A stretch of DNA of 64,000 nt. Origin: Pseudomonas spelaei (lineage in GTDB: Bacteria; Pseudomonadota; Gammaproteobacteria; Pseudomonadales; Pseudomonadaceae). The notes under the pieces are model-generated. The model ran no database searches and was not told the DNA's origin. It worked only from the letters and a program-made list of their open reading frames with translations. The position numbers and the translations under genes were made by a program. Shown one piece after another: positions 50,161 to 59,614 of the stretch. The first letter of the stretch is position 1. The number at the start of each line of letters is the position of its first letter. Location: contig NZ_WNNK01000012.1 in NCBI RefSeq assembly GCF_009724245.1, positions 62,001 through 126,000 of the forward strand, written 5' to 3'.

Positions 50161-52116
50161 TCAGATTTCCCATGCCACCTTGAGTCCTTCATAAATCGCC
50201 TCTTCGGCGGTGCGCGGTGCCAGGCAGTCGCCAATGCGCCGAAACGCCACCCAACCTTCCAGCTCCGTGCCGAGAGTATCCACCGGCTGGTGCCCCTGGC
50301 AAAGCACCAGGGTGTCGATATTTTCCAGCAGCATCGGCTCGCCGCTGGCGGTGTGTTGCAGGTAGACAGTGCTGTCGTCGCAGCCGTACAGCCGGGCGTA
50401 AGGGATGATCGGGATACCCAGGCGGTGCAGCTCGCCGGCCAGTTGATCGCGCACATACAACGGCAGATTCTCCCCGCAATGAGTGCCGTTGACGGCCAGC
50501 TGCACCACGTGACCTGCGCGTACCAGGCGTTCTGCGATGCCCGGCCCGATCCAGTCGCAGCGCCAGTCGACCACCACTACTGAGCGGCCCAGCGGGACCT
50601 CATCGCGCAGCACTTGCCAGGCATCCACCACCTGCAATTCACCGCCGCGCTCGAAGGCCGGCCAGTAGGGCTCGGCGCCGGTGGCGATGATCACCAGGTC
50701 AGGTTGTTCCTGTTCCACCAACGCGCGGTCGACACGGGTATTGCGCACCACCTGCACCCCGGCCAATTCCATCTCGCGTTGTAAGTTGGTGCTGGCGCCG
50801 CCGAACTCGCTGCGCCGTGGCAGCAACTGCGCCAGCAACACTTGTCCGCCCAGTTGCGCGCTGGCTTCATACAACGTGACATCATGCCCTCGCTCTGCTG
50901 CCACTGCCGCAGCCTTCATCCCCGCTGGGCCGCCACCGGCCACCAGAATGCGCTTGCGTTGCGAAGCGCGCTGCAGATGGCCGAACTGCAATTCCCGTCC
51001 GGTTTCAGGGTGCTGGATGCACGAGATGGGCAGCCCCTTGTGAAAATGACCGATACAGGCCTGATTGCAGGCAATGCAGGCCCGCACATCCTCGGCGCGT
51101 CCGGTGTGGGTCTTGTTGGGCATTTGCGGGTCGCAGATCAGCGCACGGGTCATGCCGCAGACATCGGCTTGTCCCCGCGCCAGCATCAGTTCGGCTTCCT
51201 GGGGCTGGTTGATCCGTCCGGTGACAAACAACGGAATCGACAGGCTGGCCTTGAACGTCGCGCCTTCAGCCGCCAGGTACGCCGGCGCGATCGCCATGGG
51301 CGGCACGATGTGGATCGCACCGCCGTGGGAGGCGGAGGTGCCGGCGACGATGTGCACATAATCGAGTTGCGATTGCAGGCTTTGCACGGCAGACAATGAC
51401 TCGTCTTCAGTCAAGCCTTCAGGGTCGCGCTCATCGGCAGAAATGCGCAGGCCGATGATGAAGTGTTCATCGGTTTCGGCGCGCACGACGGCGATGATTT
51501 CCCGCAGGAAACGCAGCCGTTGATCCAGCTCGCCGTTGTAGCCATCGGCGCGGCGATTGACCCGGGGATTGAGAAACTGCGCCGGCAGGTACCCATGGCT
51601 GGCGACCACTTCCACGCCGTCGATCCCGGCCTGATGCAGACGCCTGGCGGCCGCGCCGTAGCCTGCGACGATCTCGTCGATCATCGGTTGATCAAGGGCC
51701 CGGGGCATCACCCGGAACCGCTCATTGGGCACCCCGGACGCCGAGTAGGCCACTGCCAGCAACCCGTCGGCCGATTCCATGATTTCCCGCCCGGGATGGA
51801 AAATTTGTGACAGCACCACGGTGCCGTGGGCATGGCAAGTCTGGGCCAGTTCGCGGTAGCCCTCAATGCAACTGTCGTCGGTGGCCATCAGCACATGGGA
51901 GGTATAGCGGGCGCTGTCGTGGACGCCCGCAACCTGCAGCACAATCAGCCCGACACCGCCTTCGGCCCGCGCCCGGTGATAAGCGATCAGCTGTGCATTC
52001 ACCAGGTTGTCGGTGGGCATAGAGGTGTCATGCCCGCTGGACATGATGCGGTTTTTCAGGTGCTTGCCCCGCAGTGAAAGCGGTTCAAACAGGTGCGCGA
52101 AAGCCGGGTGCGACAT
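50161..52116 (-). CDS. NADH:flavin oxidoreductase with Fe-S and FAD domains
   Basis: The 651-residue protein has an N-terminal OYE-type TIM barrel (LFEPLSLRGKHLKNRIMSSG, ASHGYLPAQFLNPRVNRRAD, and VFVTGRINQPQEAELMLARG-like region), a Cys cluster CIACNQACIGHFHKGLPISC (4Fe-4S) at about 345-364 and a C-terminal FAD/NAD domain (RILVAGGGPAGMKAAAVAAE). It matches the 2,4-dienoyl-CoA reductase / dimethylglycine-type demethylase superfamily. It reduces enoates or oxidatively demethylates a methylated amine. It is divergent from the aldolase gene. Confidence 0.9.
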   Translation of the reverse strand: MSHPAFAHLFEPLSLRGKHLKNRIMSSGHDTSMPTDNLVNAQLIAYHRARAEGGVGLIVLQVAGVHDSARYTSHVLMATDDSCIEGYRELAQTCHAHGTVVLSQIFHPGREIMESADGLLAVAYSASGVPNERFRVMPRALDQPMIDEIVAGYGAAARRLHQAGIDGVEVVASHGYLPAQFLNPRVNRRADGYNGELDQRLRFLREIIAVVRAETDEHFIIGLRISADERDPEGLTEDESLSAVQSLQSQLDYVHIVAGTSASHGGAIHIVPPMAIAPAYLAAEGATFKASLSIPLFVTGRINQPQEAELMLARGQADVCGMTRALICDPQMPNKTHTGRAEDVRACIACNQACIGHFHKGLPISCIQHPETGRELQFGHLQRASQRKRILVAGGGPAGMKAAAVAAERGHDVTLYEASAQLGGQVLLAQLLPRRSEFGGASTNLQREMELAGVQVVRNTRVDRALVEQEQPDLVIIATGAEPYWPAFERGGELQVVDAWQVLRDEVPLGRSVVVVDWRCDWIGPGIAERLVRAGHVVQLAVNGTHCGENLPLYVRDQLAGELHRLGIPIIPYARLYGCDDSTVYLQHTASGEPMLLENIDTLVLCQGHQPVDTLGTELEGWVAFRRIGDCLAPRTAEEAIYEGLKVAWEI

Positions 52117-52167
52117 GGTGCGGATACTCCAGGCGCTGTTATTGTTATTTTTCTATAGGAGGTCAGT

Positions 52168-52200
52168 GCCAGTAAAAAATCAACTTGTTTTTTTACTGGC
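52168..52200. promoter_or_regulatory. 33-bp dyad in the divergent promoter region
   Basis: GCCAGTAAAAAA and TTTTTTACTGGC (12-base perfect arms) surround a nine-base centre. It lies midway between the ene-reductase start (52116) and the class II aldolase start (52247), a good place for an operator of the XRE-cupin or TetR regulator. Confidence 0.6.
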
Positions 52201-52246
52201 GGCTGGATTAGCGTCGGCCATCCCCCCAACACCCTGGAGAATAAAA

Positions 52247-53005
52247 ATGACTCACTCCACCGAACAAACACTGCGCGAAGAGCTTGCCGCCTGCTACCGC
52301 TTGATCGCGCACTTTCGAATGAGCGATTTGATCTTCACCCACATTTCAGTGCGTATTCCGGGGCCGGAGCATCACTTCCTGATCAACCCTTATGGGTTGA
52401 TGTTCGATGAGATCACCGCGTCCAGCCTGGTGAAAATCGGCCTGGATGGACGGGCGGTGGAGGCATCGCCGTATGCCGTCAACCCTGCAGGTTTTGTGAT
52501 CCACAGCGCCATTCACGGCGCGCGGGAAGACGCCCAGTGCGTGCTGCATACCCACACGCGGGCCGGGTGCGCGGTGGCGGCGCTGGAGTGTGGACTGTTG
52601 CCGGTGAACCAGATTTCCATGGAGTTCTACGGCAAGGTCGCCTACCACGACTACGAAGGCGTAGCCCTGGACCTCGACGAGCAGCAGCGTCTGGTTCGAG
52701 ATCTTGGGGACAAGCCGGTGCTGATGTTGCGCAACCACGGCTTGCTGACCGTAGGCGAAACCGTCAGCCAGGCATTCCTGCGTATGTATTACCTGGACAA
52801 GGCCTGTGATATTCAAATCGCCGCCCAGGCCTGCGGCAAGCTGATCCTGCCGCCGGCGCAGGTGTGCGAATACACCGAACGGCAATTCAACGACCCCGGC
52901 CGGCCGCTGGAGGAGGGTGAATTGAGCGATCCGGATGCGATGCAATTGGCCTGGGCCGCGTTGCTGCGCTTGCTGGATCGGGTGTCGCCGGGCTTCCGGG
53001 CCTGA
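52247..53005 (+). CDS. class II aldolase/adducin-family protein
   Basis: The 252-residue protein has the zinc site in VLHTHTRAGCAVAAL (His-x-His) and a third His in MLRNHGLLTVGE, and TASSLVKIGLDG before them. It lacks an obvious long adducin tail. The family cleaves or decarboxylates phosphosugars and hydroxy acids; the substrate is unknown. The ATG at 52247 has CTGGAGA upstream. The gene begins the plus-strand half of the catabolic locus, followed by a TetR gene at 69 bases. Confidence 0.85.
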   Translation: MTHSTEQTLREELAACYRLIAHFRMSDLIFTHISVRIPGPEHHFLINPYGLMFDEITASSLVKIGLDGRAVEASPYAVNPAGFVIHSAIHGAREDAQCVLHTHTRAGCAVAALECGLLPVNQISMEFYGKVAYHDYEGVALDLDEQQRLVRDLGDKPVLMLRNHGLLTVGETVSQAFLRMYYLDKACDIQIAAQACGKLILPPAQVCEYTERQFNDPGRPLEEGELSDPDAMQLAWAALLRLLDRVSPGFRA

Positions 53006-53073
53006 GAAGGTTTAATCACGGGGCGGGGTTGCTGTAGAGTCGGGCAGCCGACTCAGCCCAAGGAAATCGCTTC

Positions 53074-53712
53074 ATGACCCAGGAATCCCGTTTCTCCCGT
53101 ATGGAACCGGAGTTGCGCAAGGCCAATCTGGTCCAGGCCACGCTGATATGCCTCAAGCGCCACGGCTTCCAGGGCGCGTCGATCCGCAAGATCAGCGCTG
53201 AGGCCGGGGTTTCGGTAGGGCTGATCAGCCATCACTATTCCGGCAAGGATGAACTGGTGGCTGAGGCCTATCGGTCCATCACCGGGCAGGTCATGGACCT
53301 GTTGCGCGAAGCCATGGCCAAGGCGCCGCCCAGCCCTCGGGAGCGCTTGTCGGCGTTTTTTCGTGGCTCGTTTTCTCCCGAATTGCTCGACCCGCAACTG
53401 CTGGATGCCTGGCTGGCGTTCTGGGGCGCGGTCAAGACGGCACCGGCGATCAATCAGGCACACGAACACTCCTATGGCGAGTACCGGACCATCATGCGCT
53501 CGGCCCTGGCAGACATGGCCGAGGAGGAGGGCTGGGAGCACTTCGACTCTGACCTGGCGGCCATTGGCTTGAGTGCATTGCTCGATGGCTTGTGGCTGGA
53601 GTCGGGGCTCAACCCTGGCACCTTTACCCCGGAACAGGGCATCCAGATTTGCGAAGCCTGGGTCGATGGCTTGCAAGCCGGTGGTCGCCAGCGCTTTCAG
53701 ATCAAACCCTGA
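53074..53712 (+). CDS. TetR/BetI-family transcriptional regulator
   Basis: The 212-residue protein has an N-terminal TetR helix-turn-helix (LVQATLICLKRHGFQGASIR, KISAEAGVSVGLISHHYSGK, about residues 20-58) and an all-helical ligand-binding domain with WLAFWGAVKTAPAINQAH, resembling BetI. It probably represses the locus until its substrate, perhaps a quaternary or methylated amine by analogy, is present. That analogy is inference. Confidence 0.85.
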   Translation: MTQESRFSRMEPELRKANLVQATLICLKRHGFQGASIRKISAEAGVSVGLISHHYSGKDELVAEAYRSITGQVMDLLREAMAKAPPSPRERLSAFFRGSFSPELLDPQLLDAWLAFWGAVKTAPAINQAHEHSYGEYRTIMRSALADMAEEEGWEHFDSDLAAIGLSALLDGLWLESGLNPGTFTPEQGIQICEAWVDGLQAGGRQRFQIKP

Positions 53713-53856
53713 ATCCTTTCGCCGCCTGGACGCAATGTTCAGGCGGCATCCCCTTCTAAAAAATTTGCATCTTGCCGATTGCCTCCTTGCTGAACACTCG
53801 TTTAGTATCGCCCCATGTCGCACCCCTCACGCCAATTAAAATAATTCGAGGATCCC

Positions 53857-54648
53857 ATGACTACCGACGTGTCCGTGCTCACTCAGGTGCAAGCAGGCGT
53901 TGCCTGGATCACCCTCAATCGCAGTGCCCAGCGCAATGCCCTGGACATTCCGACCCTCAAGCATCTGCATGCGTTGCTCGACGGTTTCAATAGCGATCCG
54001 GCCGTGCGCGTCGTGGTGCTGACCGGCAGCGGTCGCAGCTTCTGTGCTGGCGCCGACCTTGCCGAATGGGCCGAAGCCGAAGCCCGTGGCGCCCTCGAAA
54101 GCTACGGCTGGACCGAAACCGCCCACGCCCTGATGACTCGTTTGCATACCCTCGACAAGCCCACCCTTGCGGCCATCAACGGCACTGCCGTCGGCGCCGG
54201 TATGGACTTGACCCTGTGCTGCGACCTGCGAATAGCCGCCCAATCGGCGCGTTTCAAGGCGGGCTACACCAGCATGGCGTACTCGCCGGACGCCGGTGCC
54301 AGCTGGCATCTGCCACGCCTGATCGGCAGCGAACAGGCCAAGCGCCTGCTGTTCCTCGACGAACTGTGGAACGCCGACCGCGCACTTGCCGCCGGGCTCG
54401 TCGGCGAAGTAGTCGCCGATGATCAACTGCTAGCCCACACCGTCGAATTGGCCAGCCGCCTGGCCAACGGCCCGACCTTTGCGTTCGCCCAGACCAAGAC
54501 CCTGATCCGCGAAGGCGCCCAGCGCAGCCTGCCGGAGCAACTTCAGGCCGAACTGGCTGCGGGGTTGTTGTGCGGGCGTAGCGCGGACGGTGCTGAAGCC
54601 CTGCGTGCTTCGGTGGAAAAGCGCCCCGCGAATTTCTCCGGCAAATAA
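53857..54648 (+). CDS. enoyl-CoA hydratase/isomerase
   Basis: The 263-residue protein has the crotonase fold: VRVVVLTGSGRSFCAGADLA (oxyanion hole) and PTLAAINGTAVGAGMDLTLC with DLRIAAQSARFKAGYTSMAY. The catalytic acidic residues are not certain by eye. It should hydrate or isomerise a CoA thioester. AGGAT precedes the ATG. A 49-base gap leads to the acyl-CoA dehydrogenase. Confidence 0.9.
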   Translation: MTTDVSVLTQVQAGVAWITLNRSAQRNALDIPTLKHLHALLDGFNSDPAVRVVVLTGSGRSFCAGADLAEWAEAEARGALESYGWTETAHALMTRLHTLDKPTLAAINGTAVGAGMDLTLCCDLRIAAQSARFKAGYTSMAYSPDAGASWHLPRLIGSEQAKRLLFLDELWNADRALAAGLVGEVVADDQLLAHTVELASRLANGPTFAFAQTKTLIREGAQRSLPEQLQAELAAGLLCGRSADGAEALRASVEKRPANFSGK

Positions 54649-54697
54649 AACAGCCCGCTCAAGAAACAACACCCCCGAACGATCAACAGGTAGCGCC

Positions 54698-55858
54698 ATG
54701 AATTTCCAACTAAGCCAAGAACAAGACATGTTGGTGGACGCGGTACGCAGTTTTGTTGCCAAGGAATTACTGCCTCACGAGGAAGCGGTGGACCGCGCCG
54801 ATGAGGTTTCGCCGCAGTTGGCTGCGCAGATTCGTGACAAGGCCATCGCCGCCGGGTTCTATGCCTTCAACATGCCCGAAGAGGTTGGCGGCGGTGGCCT
54901 GGATTACCTGTCCCAGGCGCTGATCGAGCGGGAATTGTCCAAGGTGTCCTGGGCGCTGCATGTGTTTGTCGCACGGCCCTCGAAAATCCTGATGGCCTGC
55001 ACCGGTGCACAGATTGGCGAGTACCTGTTGCCCTGTGTCCAGGGCAAGAAAATCGACTGCTTTGCCCTCACCGAGCCCGGCGCCGGTTCCGACGCCAACG
55101 CCATCAAGACCCGTGCCGTACGCAGTGGCGATGACTTTGTGCTCAACGGCAGCAAACACTTCATCAGCCATGCCGGGCACGCTGACTTCGCTATCGTGTT
55201 CGCCGTCACCGATACCTACGAACACAATGGCCGCCAACGCAACGCGGTCACCTCGTTTCTGGTAGATCGCGGCACGCCCGGCATGACCATCCGCCGTGGC
55301 CCGAAGTGCGTGAGCAACCGGGGTTATCACACCTACGAAATGTTCTTTGATGATTGCCGCGTACCGGCCTCCAAAGTCCTTGGCGAGGTGGGCAAGGGCT
55401 GGGACGTGGCCAACGCCTGGCTGACCGCCGGCCGAGTGATGGTTGCCGCCAACTGCGTGGGCCAGGCCCAGCGAGCGCTGGATGTATCGCTGCAATGGGC
55501 GGCGGACCGCAAGCAGTTCGGCCAGCCGATCGGCACCTACCAAGGCGTGTCGTTCAAGCTCGCCGACATGGCCACGCAGATCCGCGCCGCCGAACTCTTG
55601 ACCCTGCACACCGCCTGGAAAATGGACCAGGGCAGCATGACCGACGGCGAAGCCGGCATGGCCAAGCTGTTTGCCAGCGAAACCCTGGGCAAGGTTGCCG
55701 ACGAGGCGGTACAGATTTTCGGCGGTATGGGCCTGATGGACGAAGGGCCGGTGGAACGCATCTGGCGCAACGCGCGGATCGAACGGATCTGGGAAGGCAC
55801 CTCGGAAATCCAGCGCCATATCATCGCCCGCGAACTGTTGCGGCCCCTGTTGCGCTGA
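54698..55858 (+). CDS. acyl-CoA dehydrogenase
   Basis: The 386-residue protein has the ACAD signatures: KIDCFALTEPGAGSDANAIK, FVLNGSKHFISHAGHADFAI, and VQIFGGMGLMDEGPVERIWR with NARIERIWEGTSEIQRHIIA. The catalytic base is probably the Glu of the last stretch (the family norm). It oxidises an acyl-CoA to the enoyl-CoA using FAD and ETF. The start is the ATG at 54698. Confidence 0.95.
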   Translation: MNFQLSQEQDMLVDAVRSFVAKELLPHEEAVDRADEVSPQLAAQIRDKAIAAGFYAFNMPEEVGGGGLDYLSQALIERELSKVSWALHVFVARPSKILMACTGAQIGEYLLPCVQGKKIDCFALTEPGAGSDANAIKTRAVRSGDDFVLNGSKHFISHAGHADFAIVFAVTDTYEHNGRQRNAVTSFLVDRGTPGMTIRRGPKCVSNRGYHTYEMFFDDCRVPASKVLGEVGKGWDVANAWLTAGRVMVAANCVGQAQRALDVSLQWAADRKQFGQPIGTYQGVSFKLADMATQIRAAELLTLHTAWKMDQGSMTDGEAGMAKLFASETLGKVADEAVQIFGGMGLMDEGPVERIWRNARIERIWEGTSEIQRHIIARELLRPLLR

Positions 55859-55876
55859 TCGGGTCGGAGAACGCTC

Positions 55877-57976
55877 ATGTCCCAGGCTATTCGCGACAAC
55901 CTCAAGCGCTTGCTGGCGCCCCGTCACCTGGCCTTCGTGGGTGGGCGCAGCATGGCGCGTGCTCTCAAACGTTGCGCTGACGGGGGCTTTGCAGGCCAGA
56001 TGTGGCTGGTCAATCCCCAGCATGACAACCTCGACGGCATACCCTGTGTACGCCGCATCGCCGACCTGCCGTGTGGCCCGGACGCGGTGTTTATCGCCAC
56101 CAACCGCGAGCTGACGTTGACCTGCGTCGCAGAGCTGGCCGCCATCGGCACCGGTGGCGCCATTTGCTACGCCTCCGGGTTTGCCGAGACTGGTGCCGAG
56201 GGGCAGGCCCTGCAAGAGCAACTGCTCAAGGCAGCCGGGCATATGGCGCTGTTGGGCCCCAACTGCTATGGCCTGCTGGATTACTTGCACAGCAGCGCGC
56301 TGTGGCCGGTAGCCCATGGCGGCAAGCCGGTGGAGAAGGGCGTGGCGGTACTGACCCAGAGCGGCAACTTCGCCTACAACCTGTCGATGAGCGACCGCTC
56401 ATTGCCGGTGGCCTATATGGCGTCGGTGGGTAACCAGGCGCAGTTGGGCGTTGCAGAGTTGATGGATGTGCTGCTGGATGAGCCACGGGTCACGGCCATC
56501 GGCTTGCACCTGGAAGGGTTGAAGAACGTTCCCGGGTTTGCCCGGGCGGCCCACAAGGCCCTGGTAAAAGGCATCCCGATCATCGCCCTGAAAACCGGCG
56601 TCTCGCAGATGGGCGCCGAGTTGGCCTTGAGTCACACCAGCTCGTTGTCTGGTTCTGATGTGCTGTACGACAGCCTCTTTGCCCGCCTCGGTGTGATCCG
56701 TGTCAGTGGGCCGGTGAGTTTTGTCGAAACCCTGAAAGCTGCGGCCTGCGGCAACTTGCCGGCGGGTAACCACCTGATTGCCCTGGCTTGTTCCGGCGGC
56801 GATGCCGGGTTGATTGCCGACTATGCCGAGCGCAACAATCTGGGCCTGCCGAAGCTGGATGCCGGCCAGCGTGAAGAGCTGGCGCAGGTGCTGCCCAGCT
56901 ACGCCAACCTGGTCAACCCACTGGATTTCACCACGGCGATCTGGGGCGACCGCGAGGCGCTGAACGCCATGCTCGACACGGCGCTGCGCACGGACGCCGA
57001 TGCCGCCATGCTGGTGCTCGACTACCCGGCGGATTTTACCGGTGAGCGCAAGGAGTGCGACCTGCTGCTGGAGCTGTTTTGCAGGGCATTGGTGCGCCAT
57101 GGCAAGACCGGTTTTGTCACCTCGGCGTTTCCGGAGTTGTTGCCTGCCCATGCCCGTGAACGCTTGCACGCCCAGGGCGTGGCGGCCTTGCAGGGTGTGG
57201 AAGACGCGCTCGCTGCCTGGGGTCGGATTGCTGACTACCAGAGCAACCGCCGGGCCTTGTTGGCACGGGGTGAATCAGCCTTGATTCCGCTGTGCCCGCA
57301 AGCCCTTCAGGACCCTGGGTTACCTCTCAATGAATGGGACTCCAAACAAGCCCTGCGCGCCTTTGGCCTCACCACGCCGGCCGGCATCCTCAGCACGCCT
57401 GAACACGCGATTGCCGATGCGCTGACGTTGGGTTATCCGCTGGTGCTCAAGGCCGTCAGCGCCGAGCTACCCCACAAAACCGAGGCCGGCGCCGTGGCGT
57501 TGAACCTGCGGGACGATCAGGCCTTGACTGCCGCGCTGGCGCAGATGCGTGTGCAGATTGCCGCTTACGCGCCTGGCGTGGCATTTGATCAGTTGCTACT
57601 GGAAAGCATGGCCACGCCACCCTTGGCCGAACTGATCGTGGGCATCAAGCGTGAAAACGACTTCGGCCTGGCGTTGGTGATCGGTGCCGGCGGGATTCTG
57701 GTGGAGTTGCTCAAGGACAGTCGCAGCCTGTTGTTGCCCACCACCGACGATGCCATTCGCAATGCCTTGTTGAGCCTGCGCAGCGCCGCGTTGCTGCAGG
57801 GTTTTCGCGGTCGTGAAGTGGCCGATATGGAGGCCCTGGTGGCGGCGATTCGCGCGGTGGCCGATTACGCCTGCGCCAATGCGGGGCTGTTGCTGGAGCT
57901 GGATGTCAACCCACTGTTGGTCAATGCCCGGGGCGCCACGGCGGTCGACGCATTGATCCGACTCGCCCAGGCTTGA
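55877..57976 (+). CDS. NDP-forming acyl-CoA synthetase
   Basis: The 699-residue protein has a CoA-binding domain (PRHLAFVGGRSMARALKRCA), a succinyl-CoA-ligase-type flavodoxin region (GVAVLTQSGNFAYNLSMSD) and a C-terminal ATP-grasp part (GYPLVLKAVSAELPHKTEAG). It belongs to the ADP-forming acetyl/acyl-CoA synthetase family. It activates the acid of this pathway to CoA. The TGA stop overlaps the upstream TTG of the next ORF, but the best start of the next gene is the ATG at 57988. Confidence 0.9.
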   Translation: MSQAIRDNLKRLLAPRHLAFVGGRSMARALKRCADGGFAGQMWLVNPQHDNLDGIPCVRRIADLPCGPDAVFIATNRELTLTCVAELAAIGTGGAICYASGFAETGAEGQALQEQLLKAAGHMALLGPNCYGLLDYLHSSALWPVAHGGKPVEKGVAVLTQSGNFAYNLSMSDRSLPVAYMASVGNQAQLGVAELMDVLLDEPRVTAIGLHLEGLKNVPGFARAAHKALVKGIPIIALKTGVSQMGAELALSHTSSLSGSDVLYDSLFARLGVIRVSGPVSFVETLKAAACGNLPAGNHLIALACSGGDAGLIADYAERNNLGLPKLDAGQREELAQVLPSYANLVNPLDFTTAIWGDREALNAMLDTALRTDADAAMLVLDYPADFTGERKECDLLLELFCRALVRHGKTGFVTSAFPELLPAHARERLHAQGVAALQGVEDALAAWGRIADYQSNRRALLARGESALIPLCPQALQDPGLPLNEWDSKQALRAFGLTTPAGILSTPEHAIADALTLGYPLVLKAVSAELPHKTEAGAVALNLRDDQALTAALAQMRVQIAAYAPGVAFDQLLLESMATPPLAELIVGIKRENDFGLALVIGAGGILVELLKDSRSLLLPTTDDAIRNALLSLRSAALLQGFRGREVADMEALVAAIRAVADYACANAGLLLELDVNPLLVNARGATAVDALIRLAQA

Positions 57977-57987
57977 AGGAGATGACG

Positions 57988-59595
57988 ATGCAAAGCAAAA
58001 CCTTGACGGGCGGCCAGGCCCTGGTGCGATTGCTGGCCAATTATGGCGTCGACACGGTGTTCGGTATTCCTGGGGTGCACACCCTGGAGCTGTATCGCGG
58101 CTTGCCCGGCAGTGGTATTCGCCATGTGTTAACCCGCCACGAGCAGGGCGCCGGTTTTATGGCCGACGGATACGCACGGGTCAGTGGCAAGCCGGGCGTG
58201 TGCTTCATCATCACCGGCCCTGGCGTGACCAACGCCGCTACCGCCATCGGTCAGGCCTATGCGGATTCGATTCCAATGTTGGTGATCTCCAGCGTCAATC
58301 ACACTGCCAGCCTCGGCAAGGGCTGGGGCTGCCTGCATGAAACCCAGGACCAGCGTGCGATGACGGCGCCCATCACTGCGTTCTCGGTCGTCGCGTTGAG
58401 TACTGCGGACCTGCCCGAGTTGATCGCGCGCGCCTACGCGGTGTTTGACAGCGAGCGGCCACGGCCGGTGCATATCTCGGTGCCGCTGGATGTGCTGTCG
58501 GCGCCTGTCGAGTGGGATTGGAGCAATGAGGTGGTACGCCGTCCCGGGCGTGGCGTGCCGTCGGCTGAAGCCCTTGAGCAGGCCGTGGCGAAACTGGCGT
58601 CTGCCAAGCGTCCGATGATCATTGCCGGAGGTGGCGCGTTGCTGGCCGCTGATGCCTTGCAACGCCTGAGCACGCAACTGGCCGCGCCGTTTTTCAGCAG
58701 TGTCGCGGGCAAGGGGCTGTTGCCGGTGGACCATCCGCTGAATGCCGGATCCACGCTGTGCGTCGAACCGGGCTGGCAGTTGATCAGTGAGGCTGATGTG
58801 GTGCTGGCCATTGGTACCGAAATGGCCGACACCGACTTCTGGCGTGAGCGCCTGCCCCTCAGTGGCGAACTGTTGCGGGTGGACATTGATCCGCGCAAGT
58901 TCAACGACTTTTATCCGTGCACCGTGGCCTTGCAGGGCGATGCCCGGCAAACGGCAGAGGCGCTGCTGGAGTGCTTGCCATCCACGCCACGGAACGCCGA
59001 TGCGGCGATCCAAAAGGTGGCGGCACTGCGTCAGGCCGTCAGTGCCGGGCACGGGCCGTTGCAGTCGATTCACCAGGCCATTCTCGACCGTGTCGCCGCC
59101 GAGCTGCCCGCCAACGCTTTCATCAGCAGCGACATGACCCAACTGGCTTACACCGGCAATTACGCCTTCCACAGCCACGCTCCGCGCAGTTGGCTGCATC
59201 CCACCGGCTACGGCACCTTGGGCTATGGCTTGCCTGCCGGTATCGGCGCCAAGTTCGGCGCTCCCCAAAGGCCTGGACTGGTGTTGGTGGGTGACGGTGG
59301 CTTCCTCTACACCGCCCAGGAACTGGCAACCGCGGTGGAAGAGTTGGACAGCCCGTTGGTGGTGCTGTTGTGGAACAACGATGCTTTGGGGCAGATCCGC
59401 GACGACATGCTGAACCTGGACATCGAACCCATCGGCGTACTGCCGCGCAACCCGGATTTCGCCGCCCTGGCGCGGGCGTTCGGCTGCACCGTGACCCAAC
59501 CCCAGAACCTGGACGAACTGCAGACGGATTTGCGTAACGGCTTCAAGCGCAACGGCGTGACGTTGATCGAGCTCAAGCATGCCTGTGTCTGTTGA
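57988..59595 (+). CDS. ThDP-dependent 2-oxoacid decarboxylase (AruI-like)
   Basis: The 535-residue protein starts MQSKTLTGGQALVRLLANYG and is close to Pseudomonas AruI: VDTVFGIPGVHTLELYRGLP, HEQGAGFMADGYARVSGK, and the cofactor motif GDGGFLYTAQELATAVEELD with NNDALGQIRDDM. AruI decarboxylates 5-guanidino-2-oxopentanoate in arginine transaminase catabolism. The actual substrate here may be another 2-oxo acid. AAGGAG lies six bases before this ATG; an ATG two codons earlier is possible. It is part of the operon. Confidence 0.88.
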   Translation: MQSKTLTGGQALVRLLANYGVDTVFGIPGVHTLELYRGLPGSGIRHVLTRHEQGAGFMADGYARVSGKPGVCFIITGPGVTNAATAIGQAYADSIPMLVISSVNHTASLGKGWGCLHETQDQRAMTAPITAFSVVALSTADLPELIARAYAVFDSERPRPVHISVPLDVLSAPVEWDWSNEVVRRPGRGVPSAEALEQAVAKLASAKRPMIIAGGGALLAADALQRLSTQLAAPFFSSVAGKGLLPVDHPLNAGSTLCVEPGWQLISEADVVLAIGTEMADTDFWRERLPLSGELLRVDIDPRKFNDFYPCTVALQGDARQTAEALLECLPSTPRNADAAIQKVAALRQAVSAGHGPLQSIHQAILDRVAAELPANAFISSDMTQLAYTGNYAFHSHAPRSWLHPTGYGTLGYGLPAGIGAKFGAPQRPGLVLVGDGGFLYTAQELATAVEELDSPLVVLLWNNDALGQIRDDMLNLDIEPIGVLPRNPDFAALARAFGCTVTQPQNLDELQTDLRNGFKRNGVTLIELKHACVC

Positions 59596-59614
59596 TCTTT
59601 AGAGGAACAAGACC

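Noticed and set aside
54767..56317. Long minus-strand frame opposite the acyl-CoA dehydrogenase
   Set aside because: Antisense shadow of two clear genes; no domain recognisable.
58129..59580. Long minus-strand frame opposite the ThDP decarboxylase
   Set aside because: Antisense shadow, no start site or motif.
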